Notes: generated from the sequence alone by a model not told the origin. Shown: positions 22,930 through 34,325, numbered from the stretch's first letter. The stretch: DNA of 64,000 bases from Phyllostachys edulis (GCA_036346405.1 CM070557.1:59092016-59156015), one strand, 5' to 3'. Numbers and translations: made by a program.

Positions 22930-23574
22930 AGTTAAGATAGATATGGATAAACGATGCTATTCCAGACTCGTTTGACAGTGTTAAGACAGCTGTTGAAACA
23001 TGATTGTGTCGTTGATCACTTGGGCTCATTTCAAAAGCATTATACGGATCTTCATTACCAGCACTCCCACTGGAACCTTGTTCCATGGTACCAGACTTCA
23101 AGGTATCTGAAGCAAGCAAATCAGCAAACCTCTCAAAACGAGCATGAGATCTGCAGACCTTGAATGTGTCAATAGCTACACGACTAAAAATAGGAGTGCA
23201 ACTATGTGCTGATTCACACTAAATAGAAATTTAGGAGTGGTTCATATAAAAGTAAACTGTCCTATGCTTTCACATAACACCCATGTGCCTTGATGAGTTT
23301 CTTTACTTTTGAGATCCTATATCGAAACATCAGTATTATGAACTATGAAGAACCAGATACTTGGGAATCTTTGTTTATACTGAAGTAACCCACGAACTGA
23401 CATAAAAAAATAAATAGTAATATGTTCGTGTGTCATAGAAATAAAAATAGAAAACCTTTGGCAATATTCTTTCTCTTTGTTCAATTGCGATTGAAGATCA
23501 TCTATTCTGGTAGAAAGTATGCATGCTTCATCAATCTTATTGTCCAATATCATCTATGATACAAGGAACCATTA
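22930..23574 (-). pseudogene. Captured host exons, coiled-coil protein (copy A)
   Basis: Two minus-strand exons with plausible splice sites. The first (about 23456-23553, preceded by TATCATAG and followed by GTTTTC) encodes a coiled-coil segment, DEACILSTRIDDLQSQLNKE. The second (about 23153 down to 22955, after TCTGCAG) encodes SHARFERFADLLASDTLKSG, then GNEDPYNAFEMSPSDQ. Both are repeated in copy B. The pattern recalls plant CCCH-type zinc-finger proteins of the ZFCCCH13 kind, but that is from memory and no zinc finger is present here. These are probably exons carried by a transposon. Confidence 0.4.
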
Positions 23575-23769
23575 AATAAAGTGCAATATTCAGATATAGA
23601 AAAAAATGAGCGGGCTATTGCAGGAACAAGATCAGAGACACCTTAAGAACAGCCATAAGCAAGTACAGAATGACAGCAATATATCGCCAGTTGAATCGGG
23701 CGATAGGGTTCTAATAAGCCCTCTCCATTGGACCGTCCAGTACTGCCGCTAGTGATTTGGCTATAGGTT

Positions 23770-23814
23770 CCTGTCGCCATTTGAATTGGCGACAGGAAGA
23801 CTGCCCCTATAAAA
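23770..23814 (+). promoter_or_regulatory. Perfect 10-bp palindrome plus TATA box upstream of MULE fragment
   Basis: CCTGTCGCCA and TGGCGACAGG face each other across a 7-base loop (23770-23796). TATAAAA follows at 23808-23814, about 280 bp before the MULE-type ATG at 24091. In copy B the arms are imperfect. It may be part of the transposase promoter. Confidence 0.4.
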
Positions 23815-24090
23815 CCCTCTTGAAACCCTAAAATTTGGCACAGGACTCACTTTTATTCAGAAAAAAAAGAAGAAGAGTAGAGGGGAGGAGAGGAGAGGAG
23901 AGAAGCTAGCGAAGCGCTGCCCATCCGATTGCCTACCTCTCGGGTAATTTTTTTAACCGACTGGATTACATAGTTTTAAATGTACGGTTACGTAGTGCAG
24001 TACGTTTTACATAATACTTTTCGGTGGGTAGTCTAGTTTTAGATATGTAGTTAATTGTTGAAATGTTCTTTATGGTGTAGTGCGTCAAAT

Positions 24091-24916
24091 ATGTCCGACG
24101 TCACCAATTTCAAAATTTACTATGGTCAAGGGACTATTATGGAGGGTCCCGAGGGGATTGATTTGCGTTATTTTCAATCGGCGATCGTGCCCCTACCAAG
24201 ACCAGAGCAGCGTACATAGGGCGTTGTGATGCGGTGGTTGTTCCACACATTCCAAGTCGATCGTGATGTGTACGATTTGAGATTGAGTTGCCTTGCCTCA
24301 CGGGTAGGACAGCCCACATATTGGGAGTTAGTGTAGCTGAAGGGAACAAATTCATGGCAGCCATATGTACGCATGGCGAGGGAGGGAGGGTGAAAATTGG
24401 TCCTTCTGGTCCAGGCATATGCCAAACCCACTCCTCCACCCGCAGCTGAACAAGAAGGGGTGCTGACACCAAAGAAGAAGTCGTGGACTCCAGCCATAGC
24501 GCGACGCACATAATGGCTGAAGCTCCTGGAGTTGTTGATGCTGTCAACGAAGACCCTGCAGAAGTAGCTCCTATGGTCAGACAAGCTAGTGGTCTTACTG
24601 ACGAGGGTGAGGAGGTGGAAGCTGCAGTGCAAAGGATGGATCTCAAAGATCGAGACTACATGGCATTGTCTGAAGATGAAGGTTCCGACGACGAGGATGA
24701 TGTGGACCAGCAGGCGATTCCATCCGACTAGAACACATACCAGTTCAAGAATCTCATCGTCAACGAAGGCTCCCGTGTGCCATGTGAGCATGACCAGAGT
24801 GAGGTTAGGCTAGAAGCTATGTACAAATGCAAGGATGCCGTGCAGGACGCGGTCAAATTCTAGGCCTTGTCGGTGCGGCGCACATTCAAAGTCGTTGAAG
24901 TAGGGCAGAAAGAGTC
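24091..24916 (+). pseudogene. MuDR-like transposase N-terminal fragment (copy A)
   Basis: It starts MSDVTNFKIYYGQGTIMEG at an ATG with a TATA box upstream. Several stops interrupt it (for example TAG at 24218). Later parts include an acidic stretch MALSEDEGSDDEDDVDQQ, then NTYQFKNLIVNEGSRVP, then MYKCKDAVQDAVKF and VRRTFKVVEVGQ. That order (acidic region, then a xAVxxYAxxxxRxF-type block) is the N-terminal DNA-binding region of Mutator-like transposases. It is cut off at about 24916 by a retrotransposon fragment. It is present with other mutations in copy B. Confidence 0.6.
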
Positions 24917-25886
24917 TTTGAAGTAGGAAATATGGTATACCTAAAAATACAACCTTATTGACACAATGCATTAGGGCTTTTACAGAACATTGAAATTACA
25001 TTCCAGGTTCTATGGTCCATTCAGAATTTTAGAGAGAATTAGCAAGGCTTCTTACGGTCCATTCAGAATTTTAGAGAGAATTAGCAAGGCTTCTTACAAA
25101 CTCCTTTTGCCGGATGGTTGTCAGATTCACCCAGTGTTCCATGTTAGCCAACTAAATAAGCATGTTGGACCAAGTATTGTTCCCAGTAAAGAGCTACCAT
25201 TGGTGGATGAGGAAGGGCGCATTCTGTCCGAACCAATTGCAGTGCGTGAGAGGAGGATAATTCCTAGAAACAATGAACCTATCATTCAATGGAAGATTCA
25301 ATGGGCTAATTTACCACCAGAGGCTACTACGTGGGAGGATGCTGATTTCATTACAAGGATTTTTTTTCCAGGATTTGATCCTTGAGGACAAGGATCTCAA
25401 GGAGGAAGCAATTGTCAGGTTATCTGAAGTCTGAAGTTGTTTCCGAAAGAGATAGAACAATTCAGTTATCGGACAGCTGAGAGAAGTAGATACCGGTTCG
25501 TTTAGTTCAATCGTCGGGTGGGCATGGACTTGGAGAAAGGCCATCTTATGAAGATATTGCGGACAAGCTTGCAAGATGGTGTTTCACTCAGATCTAACGA
25601 TCAATATTGAAGGAGCACTTTACTATTGATTGTAAAGATCTAGTTACTTTCAGTATTTACCGTCAGGGCTTAATCCTATTGTCGTTTAGCCGATTCTGTT
25701 GGCCGGGTTGTTATATACACCCTGTCTTGTAATCGGAAGGACTTACGAATGAAAAACCCTAGTTCTTCTCTACATTTACTTGACTCTTTCGCTTTAGCTA
25801 TTGTATTTCGCATTTCATCTGAAGATTTCCCCAAATCCATGCGTGTAAATTGATCCGATGGTTTCGCCTCATTTCGGGTCCTGACT
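24917..25886 (+). mobile_element. Chromovirus (Ty3/gypsy) 3' end with LTR, 5'-truncated (copy A)
   Basis: It begins within FEVGNMVYLKIQPY, the conserved block at the integrase C-terminus. It runs through LLLPDGCQIHPVFHVSQLN to a chromodomain (VIQWKIQWANLPPEATTWED-type, here IIQWKIQW), ending at TGA 25383-25385. An A-rich purine tract leads to TGTCAGG at 25413, the start of an LTR of about 470 bp; its right end is uncertain. The chromodomain targets integration by binding chromatin marks. It lacks everything upstream of the integrase C-terminus. The same truncated fragment is in copy B, so it predates the duplication. Confidence 0.75.
25014..25097 (+). repeat. 42-bp tandem duplication in the chromovirus ORF
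   Basis: GGTCCATTCAGAATTTTAGA begins at 25014 and at 25056. The unit is 42 bp and in frame, duplicating 14 residues. Copy B has one unit, so this arose after the A/B duplication. Confidence 0.9.
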
Positions 25887-26794
25887 ATCTCCTCCTCAGA
25901 ATGGACGCCACCGCTGATGGAACGTGCGTGCTTCATCCCTTCCTCGCACCACCATGTCGAGCTCAGCCATCCATGTCTTCCTCCCCCTCGTCGCCGCCTT
26001 CAAGATCTAGCACCGACAAGCCCAGATGTGGCACGTGGCCGGGGAAGCCGAGATCATGTGGTGGTGTGTGCAGGTTACCATAAATTGTTACCGATTTCTT
26101 GGTTTATTCACTGAATCTAATCAACTGTTGCTTATCTATAGGTTCATGGCATAATATTTTTTAGTGCGAAATAAAAGGATTAGGGTAGTAATTGATCTCA
26201 TAGAAAACATTGGAAAGGTCTCATGTCATTTCAAACTCAAATTGAGTCAGACTTGAGTTCGCAACATGTCTGTATGGTTCTGAACTTGTGATCAATTAAT
26301 ACTTCACGTTGTATCCGCCTATCCTTGAGGTATACGTCATACTATGTTGATTTTATTTGCTTTCTATAACCGCAACTGGTTATTTTTCTTGATTCTAAAT
26401 TTCTAATAGAACCCCCCTTCATACTACAAGTAAAAAAGAATTTCCGTAATGATTATCTCTTTTATTTCTGAAAGGTTCTTCTGCATAAAAGGGATCCTAA
26501 GCTGCTGGGTGAGGCAACAACTCACTCTGGTTCCAAATAAAGTGCATGATTGGAGTCCTTCAGCTTCAAGCAATGTTAGGATTTCATATTGACTTGTTTG
26601 TCACGTTTCCTAAGCTAACTTGTTTGTCACGTTTCATCCTCACGCTATGGAGGGGAGAGATCGTGGTGCAGGTGAACGTGCATTTCCGCGTCAGTAGCCA
26701 CACACGTAGACAAAACAATCTCGAGCCTGGCTGCGTGTTGCTTGGGTGGTATGAATTGCGCCTTCAAAACAAGTTACGTCGGAGTGGAGGCAGG
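25887..26794. other. Intergenic, upstream of tRNA-Arg
   Basis: No gene recognised. It matches copy B closely, except that copy B has a 3.4-kb insertion at the position corresponding to 26501. Confidence 0.5.
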
Positions 26795-26867
26795 GACTCC
26801 GTGGCCCAATGGATAAGGCGCTGGTCTACGGAACCATAGATTCTGGGTTCGATCCCCAGCGGAGTCG
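26795..26867 (+). tRNA. trnR-ACG: tRNA-Arg(ACG), copy A, with a mismatched anticodon stem
   Basis: 73 bp. Acceptor stem GACTCCG pairs with CGGAGTC, with G as discriminator. The D arm is GGCCCAATGGATAAGGCG, the anticodon loop CTACGGA gives anticodon ACG, and the T arm is CTGGGTTCGATCCCCAG. The anticodon stem is CTGGT against ACCAT, so the outer pair is C-T instead of the C-G pair seen in copy B. No intron. Transcription by RNA polymerase III from the internal A and B boxes is expected. The mismatch may weaken function. Confidence 0.9.
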
Positions 26868-27101
26868 GAGTCGTTCGTTTTATTTATTTGGCTTCTATAT
26901 TTTATTGTTTTACTCTTGCTTTTGATTATTATTATAGAAAAAAAACCCTGAAATGGGCCTCCGAATTCAGGCCCGTTTCGCTCCATTTTCGTTTGCCACG
27001 CCAAAGCCGAAGCCGCGCGCGCAGCGCACGCGCAGCCAAAATGAAATTCTCCAACCCCAACCTGCCATATCGTTCGCTCTCCCCTTGCTCGCCGGCGAAT
27101 C

Positions 27102-27114
27102 CAGATATGATATG
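27102..27114 (+). other. Probable hAT excision footprint at the FYR start codon (copy A)
   Basis: The sequence reads CAGATATG then ATATG. Copy B has an intact hAT here flanked by CAAATATG and CAGATATG. Two adjacent target copies with three bases lost at the junction are what hAT excision typically leaves. The second ATG (27112-27114) is the FYR start codon. Confidence 0.55.
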
Positions 27115-27304
27115 GCGACGGAGGCGAATGGGGACCGCGTGATCGAGATCGTGTCGTGGGGCGCTTTACAAGCGCGCGAATCGGACCGCATAAATCTTGG
27201 AGCTGCTCGAGGTTCGTGACTACGCATCTCTCTCTAGGGTTTGCATTCTCCTCCAGATCTATTACTCCTCGCCGTTCACCATCGAGCGGTCGATATCTCA
27301 CCTT

Positions 27305-27727
27305 CAGTGGCGGAGCTAGATTTCGACGTGCAAACTTTTTTTTTCGATTAAAGGAAGACGCACATCACCACGCATGCACACCACACGCCCAAGTGCGTCT
27401 CCTTAGCACACGTCTAGAAAGACGAGGCTAGGAACAAATCCACGACCTTACAAAATTTCCACTGTAAGCGCGCACTCGCGTGTGCATTAAGGTCCAAACT
27501 TAAATGACACATTCCAGCATAAAGTTTAAATGGCATAATAAAGGATCAAATGGACATCACAAAATTTAGCTTGTGTTGGAGCACTGCTGACTACTGATTG
27601 CCGACATCACAAATTTATTGTATAGCTTCTATATTATACTAGATATATATACTGTATAGTGGGTTTACATGTAAAATTTTTGGGGGTACAGCTGCACCCA
27701 CATGTACCTTAGGTGGCTCCCCCACTG
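27305..27727. mobile_element. hAT MITE in FYR intron 1 (copy A)
   Basis: The ends are CAGTGGCGGAGC and, inward from the right, CAGTGGGGGAGCC. The 8-bp target duplication is CTCACCTT (27297-27304 and 27728-27735). It is present at the identical site in copy B, so it was inserted before the duplication. Confidence 0.85.
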
Positions 27728-28823
27728 CTCACCTTCATTATTGGGTCGATTAGCGAAGCTAAAAAACGCGCCAGTGAGTTTTTTTGGACTCAGTTAGAAA
27801 GGGAAAAATTCTAGTTGGGTCTTCTTAGCTGAATGCACAGGTGGAATTTTTCGGGACAATCTCAACTAATTTCAACTGTTGTTTGCTGTTTGAATCATCG
27901 TATTTGCTTCAACTTCGTGGTCAAATAACGCTTGCGCCTGTACTTTGCTCATCCAAGGGCAAAGATCGCTACCCGTACCCAGTGGGTTATCATGCCGTCC
28001 GCCATTTCTCCGGGATATCTTACACCATGCAAATTCAACAAGGACCCAGAGGGCCTATATTCCAGGTCAGGAGATTTGCAGACAAACTTTGCTGTATTAT
28101 GTATGAGTTACTGCTGGATTGTGCTACTGTGTATGAAAAAAAACACGTTCTGATGAGCTCAGTCTTCAGGTCACATCCACCGAAGGAGATTCATCGGCAG
28201 GGCAGACCCCGGATATTGCTTGGAAGAACTTCCAGAAGAAGAGTGGAGCTAAAGTCAGAAATTGGCTGAGGATGAGCTTTCCTCAGAAGATTGATGGTGT
28301 TGAGGCATGTCCTGAATATTATATCTTTTTTTTGCGACTTGAATATTATATCTATTTAGTTGACATTTCACATTGCATGAAAATGGTACTCCTATTTTAT
28401 TTCATCTACTTTAGAGTGACTTGATAAGAAAAAAATTGTTATTTACTTATGGTTAATCGAGGTTGATATCAATGCAAGCTTGTAGCCCTGATGCATTTTC
28501 TCTCTCTATAAACAACAAAATTCTAAGCATGCTTTTAACTGTGATTCTTTTGGAGAGATGCTATTTAACCTTGACACATCTCATTAAAATGCTACCATCT
28601 GCACTTCTCTCTTGCAAAGGAGCTAACTGTCCTTATACCGCTTTTGCAAGAAACATGCTCCAAGTGCTAACGCTGATATATCACTTCACTTTTGGATCTT
28701 GTCATGTGGACTAATTTCCCTTAGGTGTACACCAGGCTGGTTTACCAAAATCCAAGTGCTCGTTATGACTTGCAAGCCTGTAAAACCATTTATGAACTTT
28801 AGAAGTTAGATGATTGCCCTCAT

Positions 28824-30704
28824 TCACATATGAAACTTTAGGGTCTGAAACCATTCCAAAATCTCCTTCCTCTGAACCCTAGTTAGGCAATAACTAGCTC
28901 TTGGCTTCTCCCACTTGCCAGTAGCTGGCTTATGGATCATATTCAGCGAGGGCCTGTTGCAAAGCTCCTCCTGATCAAGGCGAGCCTTCACATTGTCCTT
29001 CGTCTTGTCTGGAATGTCAAAGAATGTGCTAAATATGGCCTCTGCAACATTCTTCTCATTATGCATTACATCTATGTTATGGGGAAGAATGAGCTTATGA
29101 AAGTATGGCAGCCGCCACAAACTTGGAATGTGAGTCCAATTGTGCTCCTCACCATATTTCTCGAACCCATCACCATCATCAAGAGGCTTCAAAGCATCTA
29201 GCCGTGCACGAACCTCCTCACCTGCCAGACGACGTGGTGGTCCACTGCGGACAGCAATATTGGCCCTAAATCCAGTTGTGTCACTTCTGAATTCGTGGTC
29301 AATTGGAAGGAATTGACGATGACAATCGAAGAAGGAGTGCTTGCGACCATGCTTTAGCCAACAGCCACGCAACGTCTCCCTACAGATTGGGCATGGCATC
29401 TTCCCATGTACAGACCACCCACAGAATATCCCGTACGCCGGGAAGTCATGCATGGATGTGTGGTACGCGACCCGCATAGTGAAGTTCTGTTTCAATGCCC
29501 GATCATATGTCACTATGCCTTGTTCCCAAGCATGTAACAATTCATCCACCACCGCTCCATGAATACACTCATATTCTTCCACAGGTATTCGTGACCGTGG
29601 ATTATCAACGAAAGGAATATGTACTGCTTCTGCATGCAAACGCCGGGTGGAAGGTTAAGGGGAATGACAAACACAGGCCAACAGCTGTATGGCGCAGCCC
29701 CCATACCAAATGGGTTAAACCCATCGATTGCAATTGCAATTGAACGTTCCGAGGCTCATGGCAAACTCTACATAGTCTCGATCAAATTGCTTCCATGCTT
29801 CACCATCGATGGGTGGACCATCTTGTCATTATGGTACCGACGACCATACTTGTGCCATACCATTTGCTTGGCGAAACCTCGACATGTATAACCGCTGGAT
29901 TAAGTGGCACAAATGGTAGATAGCGAAGTATTTTTACGCCAATAGGAAGTCCTCTTGACCATCACCGAGTCAACCTCAACAAACCTAGACTCACCACACT
30001 TATCACAATGATCTTTGTCCACATTCTCATTCCTAAATAGCATGCAATGATTTGGACAAACATCTATCTTCTCATATGGCATATTTAGTGCGCTTATCAA
30101 TTTCTTAGCCTCATACAAGTTAGCGGGCGGTTTGTGACCATCGGGAGAAGAGTGCTAAACACGCTTAAGAATGCATCAAAGCAAGCAATGCTTGTCTTTG
30201 AATCGAGACTTGACAACAAGTAGTCGTGTGATGGAATCTAGTTGGGACACTGTGTGTGCCCATGAAGTGGTTGACTCATTGCGGACAACATATCAAAGAA
30301 AGCCCTTGTTGCGAGCTCCGGTTCTTCCTCGGCGGTGGCCCATATGCATGACGCACATCATCTAGCATGTCTTCTATCCTACTCTCATTGTGGCGCCATC
30401 GTCTGTTTCCTCCTTAGCACATCGATCTGCTATGTTGTGACTCGCCGTGATACACCCACACGGTATAGCACGCCCTAAATCCGTGACTTGCACAGTGTGC
30501 GATCATTGTTGCCCTCGTTTGTGGCGTGTGTTGAACAACGAGAACAAGGGCACAACACACCCCGCCATTACGCCTAGCAAATGCTCGATCCACAAAATCA
30601 TCGACTTTTCCATCCATTCTTGGGTACAGATCACCCATCGCTCTCGCCCAAAGTGTACATCCAACTACGATCCTCACCATCCTAGTGTGCAAAACATAAC
30701 GCAT
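28824..30704 (-). pseudogene. CACTA TNP2-type transposase, decayed and truncated
   Basis: On the minus strand, in order: a transposase-associated region (MDGKVDDFVDRAFARRN, ATMIAHCASHGF), degraded frames, AKKLISALNMPYEKIDVCPN with a DHCDKCGESR zinc-type motif, then a 271-codon open frame (28824-29639). That frame contains MHDFPAYGIFCGWSVHGKMP, CPICRETLRGCWLKHGRK and LILPHNIDVMHNEKNVAEAI. This is the Transposase_21 (TNP2) family, which moves CACTA elements by binding terminal repeats and cutting the ends. Stops and shifts occur between the blocks. Homology ends abruptly after TLKF near 28826, so the C-terminal part is missing. It lies in intron 3 of the FYR gene, antisense to it. Confidence 0.8.
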
Positions 30705-31117
30705 ATTTTAATCCAACTTTTATTTATGTCAAAAATTACAACTACAGAGCTAGCTAGAAGCTACCCTATGATGCATGCCCTATATATGTACACTAAAACA
30801 GATTGACATGAAGACAATATACATGATCAACGGAGCATAAAAACACTTTCTTTCAATACATATGAATACCATCTCTCTACGCCCAGTGTACATCCAACTA
30901 CGATCCTCAGCCATCCTAGTGTGCAAAACATAATGCATATTTTAATCCGACTTTTATTTATGTCAAAAATACGACTACAGAGCTAGCTAGAAGCTACCAT
31001 AGGATACATGCCATATATATGTACACTATAACAGATTGACATGAAGACAATATACATGATCAACGGAGCATAAAAACACTTTCTTTCAATATAAATGAAT
31101 ACAATTATTTATTAACA
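30652..31117. repeat. Tandem duplication, 233-bp unit, two copies
   Basis: AGTGTACATCCAACTACGAT starts at 30652 and at 30885. Both copies continue through a stretch ending CACTTTCTTTCAATA, with a handful of differences. Confidence 0.9.
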
Positions 31118-32637
31118 CGTTAATGTAGCATTATAATGACAGCATATCAATCCACCATAAACTAACAACACAGAAGAAAATAAGCAAATTTTATTTCTTT
31201 TTCCACTTATCCACTACCTTATAGTAGTTCTTGGAGTTGAGGGAGCCGAGGAGTGCGGTGGGAAGATGGTCTGCACTGTGTGTGTCGGTGGAGGCGATGG
31301 GCGGGCGGCGGCATCAGGCAGAGCAAGTACCGAAAACAATCAAGCCCAATAATCAGACAGTGTATTAACTAGGGACTGTATTGAAAACACAGTAAGCAAC
31401 AATATCCATAGAGGATAGCAACTTAAATGTCATAGCAAAGGCTGACTAGGGACTGTATTGAAAACAAAGTAAACACATATCTTGCCTGAAAACTAAGGCT
31501 GACTATGGCATTATCTATACATATATATCTCTATTATCTATGTGACGATTATCATTAAATGTCTGTCTACCATCACAATACTTTCTTGGGTAAGAATGTC
31601 AATTAAGCTGATTGCATATGTGTTCCTTTTGTTTTATATTGTATCAACCTTAGATTCCTTTCATATTATTTTAAACATAAGATAAAACTTTCAAATGAAA
31701 GGGCCACAACCTTTACTATGTACTTATGTTCATAATATCTTTATTGAAATGATGCTCTGTCATGTAGCTTGAATTGGTGCAACCATGCAAGATCTAAGTG
31801 GAGAAGATTTCTAATTGTATATCGATGAAGTAAACGTATTGCTTTGCTGACAATCGGATTTTAGCATCAGATGATATGGAATTACATATTATAGCATGCT
31901 CAGTCATCATGGAGGCAGTACAAAGGAGAATAGACTGTGTATTGGATACAAAAGTTTATTTATGTTGTGCATGCTTAACATTGTATAACAGATTTGCAAC
32001 AAGGTCGGAGGAAACCTTTTTGCACTTGGAAATTTGATAACAACCGGTCGTGGATTCAACGCCCATTTAATGCTAAAAGCTTGACTAGGGGCTAATCTTT
32101 CTACGGGATCCATGGCTCCAAGTTGCAAAATTATCACAAGATTCACTTTCCAAAGCTGCAAATTGGCGCAAGAGTCTTATTGTTGCATATGATTTGGTTA
32201 TGACAAGGTTCTTTCATAAAAGGGCATACATACATACATATATATCTCTATTATCTAGGGCATGTACATGCAGGAACTACCCTAGAACAACATATGAATG
32301 TAGCTAGCTCAGCCATATAATCTGTCACATGCATCAGGAAAAAAAACTATCATGCAACGACATACTCATGGTGAAGTTCCCATGATTAATTACCTTCTGA
32401 ATTCCCCAATCAGATACATGACATGGTTTCACAATTCATGAACATATATGCAGATCAATTTACCAACCCGACAACACTGCACTAGCTTATACTCCATGTA
32501 ACTCTTCATATGTTACAATTAATTACCTCTCTTTCTTGGTGTGGTTCAATGTGTTTCCAACCTATACATGCACCACCCACAGAGAGCAGCTACAATATTC
32601 CCTCAAGTGTGGTTCAATGTGTTCTCCAATAATCCCT
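31118..32637. other. Non-coding CACTA flank or intron sequence
   Basis: AT-rich, with no ORF or RNA gene recognised. There are short repeats of ATATATCTCTATTATCTA (about 31520 and 32240) and of GACTAGGGACTGTATTGAAAA (about 31367 and 31444). It lies between the TNP2 remnant and the next CACTA end, and probably includes promoter or subterminal DNA of the decayed CACTA. Confidence 0.35.
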
Positions 32638-32689
32638 CACTACTAGAAACAGGATAATCCCTCAAGCAGATTTTAATTGTGCTATCTAT
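32638..32689 (+). mobile_element. Orphan CACTA terminus
   Basis: CACTACTAGAAACAGG occurs at 32638, only 52 bp before a second CACTACTAGAAACAG at 32690. It appears to be the end of an older CACTA element into which the second one inserted. Confidence 0.5.
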
Positions 32690-33971
32690 CACTACTAGAA
32701 ACAGCTCTTGGTACTAGGATATGCAGAAATGATATCATATCACACTAAACAGTACATGTTTGTATGTAAATATTTGGGTGTTGAGTAATTCGGAAGCACC
32801 AGCCTTGAAGAGACCAGACAATAGCAAAACTCCCTGATGGCTGTCTCCTTTCTGACACTAGAATAGTGTTTGTGTTGAGGTGGCACTACACTTTGTTAAT
32901 GTGCTTGCTTTAAGGCATAAAAGTTTCCTTCAGATGGTGGTGGGCATTGGTCATATGTAAGTGCAGGCAGCTCATGCTCATGCATATAACATTATCATTG
33001 CAGTGAGCACCAAGTGTTCTTTCTACCTCTGCCTACCAGCTTGTTGAATCAATAATTCAAGCAAGCCAAAAATAGGGCCTCTCCTTATCGTTCCAAAAAA
33101 AGGGCCTCTCCTATTGGCAAGGCTATAGTTAACTAGGAAGAGGAGAGGATCAAATTTTGGCTTTCAGCTGTAAAATGCTAAATCGATTTTTTAACTTACC
33201 TATACGAACCGACGGAGGAGGGAGCCGAGGAGCCGGGGAGGCGGAGAGTCGGGGCGGCGCCAGTGGAGGAGGGAGCCCAGAGGCGGAGCTTGGGCGGCCC
33301 AAGGAGGAGGGAGCCCGGGAGGCGGAGCTGGGAGGCGGAGAGTCGGGGCAGGCCATGAGCAGGAGCCCGGGAGGCGGAGTCGGGTCGGGCCGGCGGAGGA
33401 GGGAGCCCGGGAGGCGGAGGCGGGGCGGCGCCAGTGAGGAGGGAGGCGGAGCGAGGAGCCGGGGAGGCGGAGAGTCGGGCGGCGCCACAGAGGGAGCCCG
33501 GAGGCGGACTCGGGCAAGGCTGGCGGAGGAGGGAGCCGAGGGAGCGGGCGAGGAGGCGGGCAGGCAAGGGTCGGGCGCGGGCGAGGAGGGAGCCGAGGGA
33601 GCGGGCGAGAGGCGGCGGGCCCAGGGGGGAGGACGGGAGGGAGCTAGCGCAGGGGATTAGGGTGAGCCGCAACGCGAGGGGGTGGGGGTTTGGGGAACGG
33701 AGGAACGGAGGAACGCAGGCGGAGGAGAAATGGCGCGAACAGTGATTTTTAGCTCCCGAGTGTCGACACTCGGGAGATAATTTTTCCCGTTGCTCCGTCG
33801 AGTTTCGAGTGTCCGATCGGACACTCGGGAAAGTTTTATTTCCCGAGTGTTTTTCGACTTTCCCGAGTGTCCAATCGGACACTCGGTAAGTTCCAGAGTT
33901 TTCCCGAGTGTATTATTCAAAACACTCGGGAAACGTAATAGCACTCGGGAACTTCAACGATTCTGGTAGTG
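32690..33971. mobile_element. CACTA element, 1.28 kb, non-autonomous
   Basis: Left terminus CACTACTAGAAAC, right terminus (inward) CACTACCAGAA, and 3-bp target duplication TAT (32687-32689 and 33972-33974), the CACTA length. The right 230 bp carry many copies of TCCCGAGTGT/ACACTCGGGA, a subterminal repeat array. No transposase is present; the centre is a purine-rich minisatellite. Confidence 0.75.
33215..33655 (+). repeat. GC/purine-rich minisatellite inside the CACTA element
   Basis: Degenerate units around GGAGGAGGGAGCCCGGGAGG separated by GGAGTCGGGC-GGCGCCA-like spacers. Open frames on both strands here are products of composition, not genes. Confidence 0.7.
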
Positions 33972-33974
33972 TAT

Positions 33975-34325
33975 GTAAAACCATATATGTACTTTTAATA
34001 AAACTCTTTGGTTATATGGAGATGAATTGTTTTGTTTCTCTGGTACATGAACAATTGCTTTTTGGTCAATGGAACACCAGAGGAAAAGGAGGCGAAAGGC
34101 ATAAAATAGATGAACAATTTGGTGCTAGCAAGTAGCAACCGAGAACTACAACCCCAGGGCCCTGGCACGTACACCAATAATTTTATTGGAATCCACATAT
34201 TGTTCCAATAGGACCTGACATTTTCTATTAAATCAGTAGGAAGCAGTGCTTGAGTATTACTTTCTTAAATATAATTTTCAACAGAGATTCTAATTGTGCT
34301 ATAGTTTTGCTATTGTCTTATGCAG
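33975..34325 (+). other. End of FYR intron 3
   Basis: No feature except a short imperfect hairpin (TTATTGGAA / TTCCAATA near 34184-34212) and a good acceptor TCTTATGCAG ending at 34325 before exon 4. Confidence 0.5.

Larger units (their letters stand above)
4540..28784 (+). repeat. Segmental duplication copy A
   Basis: Sequence from 4540 to 28784 is co-linear with 51351-64000. After subtracting the 16.2-kb insertion at 6590-22769 it is about 8.06 kb. Copy B after subtracting its own two insertions is about 7.9 kb. The match includes both MITE and CACTA ends, the captured exons, MULE and chromovirus fragments, the tRNA gene and FYR gene exons 1-3. Divergence by eye is a few percent with many small indels. 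Confidence 0.9.

Noticed and set aside
24137..24791. Long minus-strand ORFs of 169 and 205 codons (also 54642-55296)
   Set aside because: They are shadows of the MULE transposase fragment on the other strand. The plus-strand reading shows the family blocks.
33157..33882. Several long Gly/Arg- and Pro/Leu-rich ORFs on both strands
   Set aside because: They come from the GC-rich minisatellite in the CACTA element; all frames are open because of composition.
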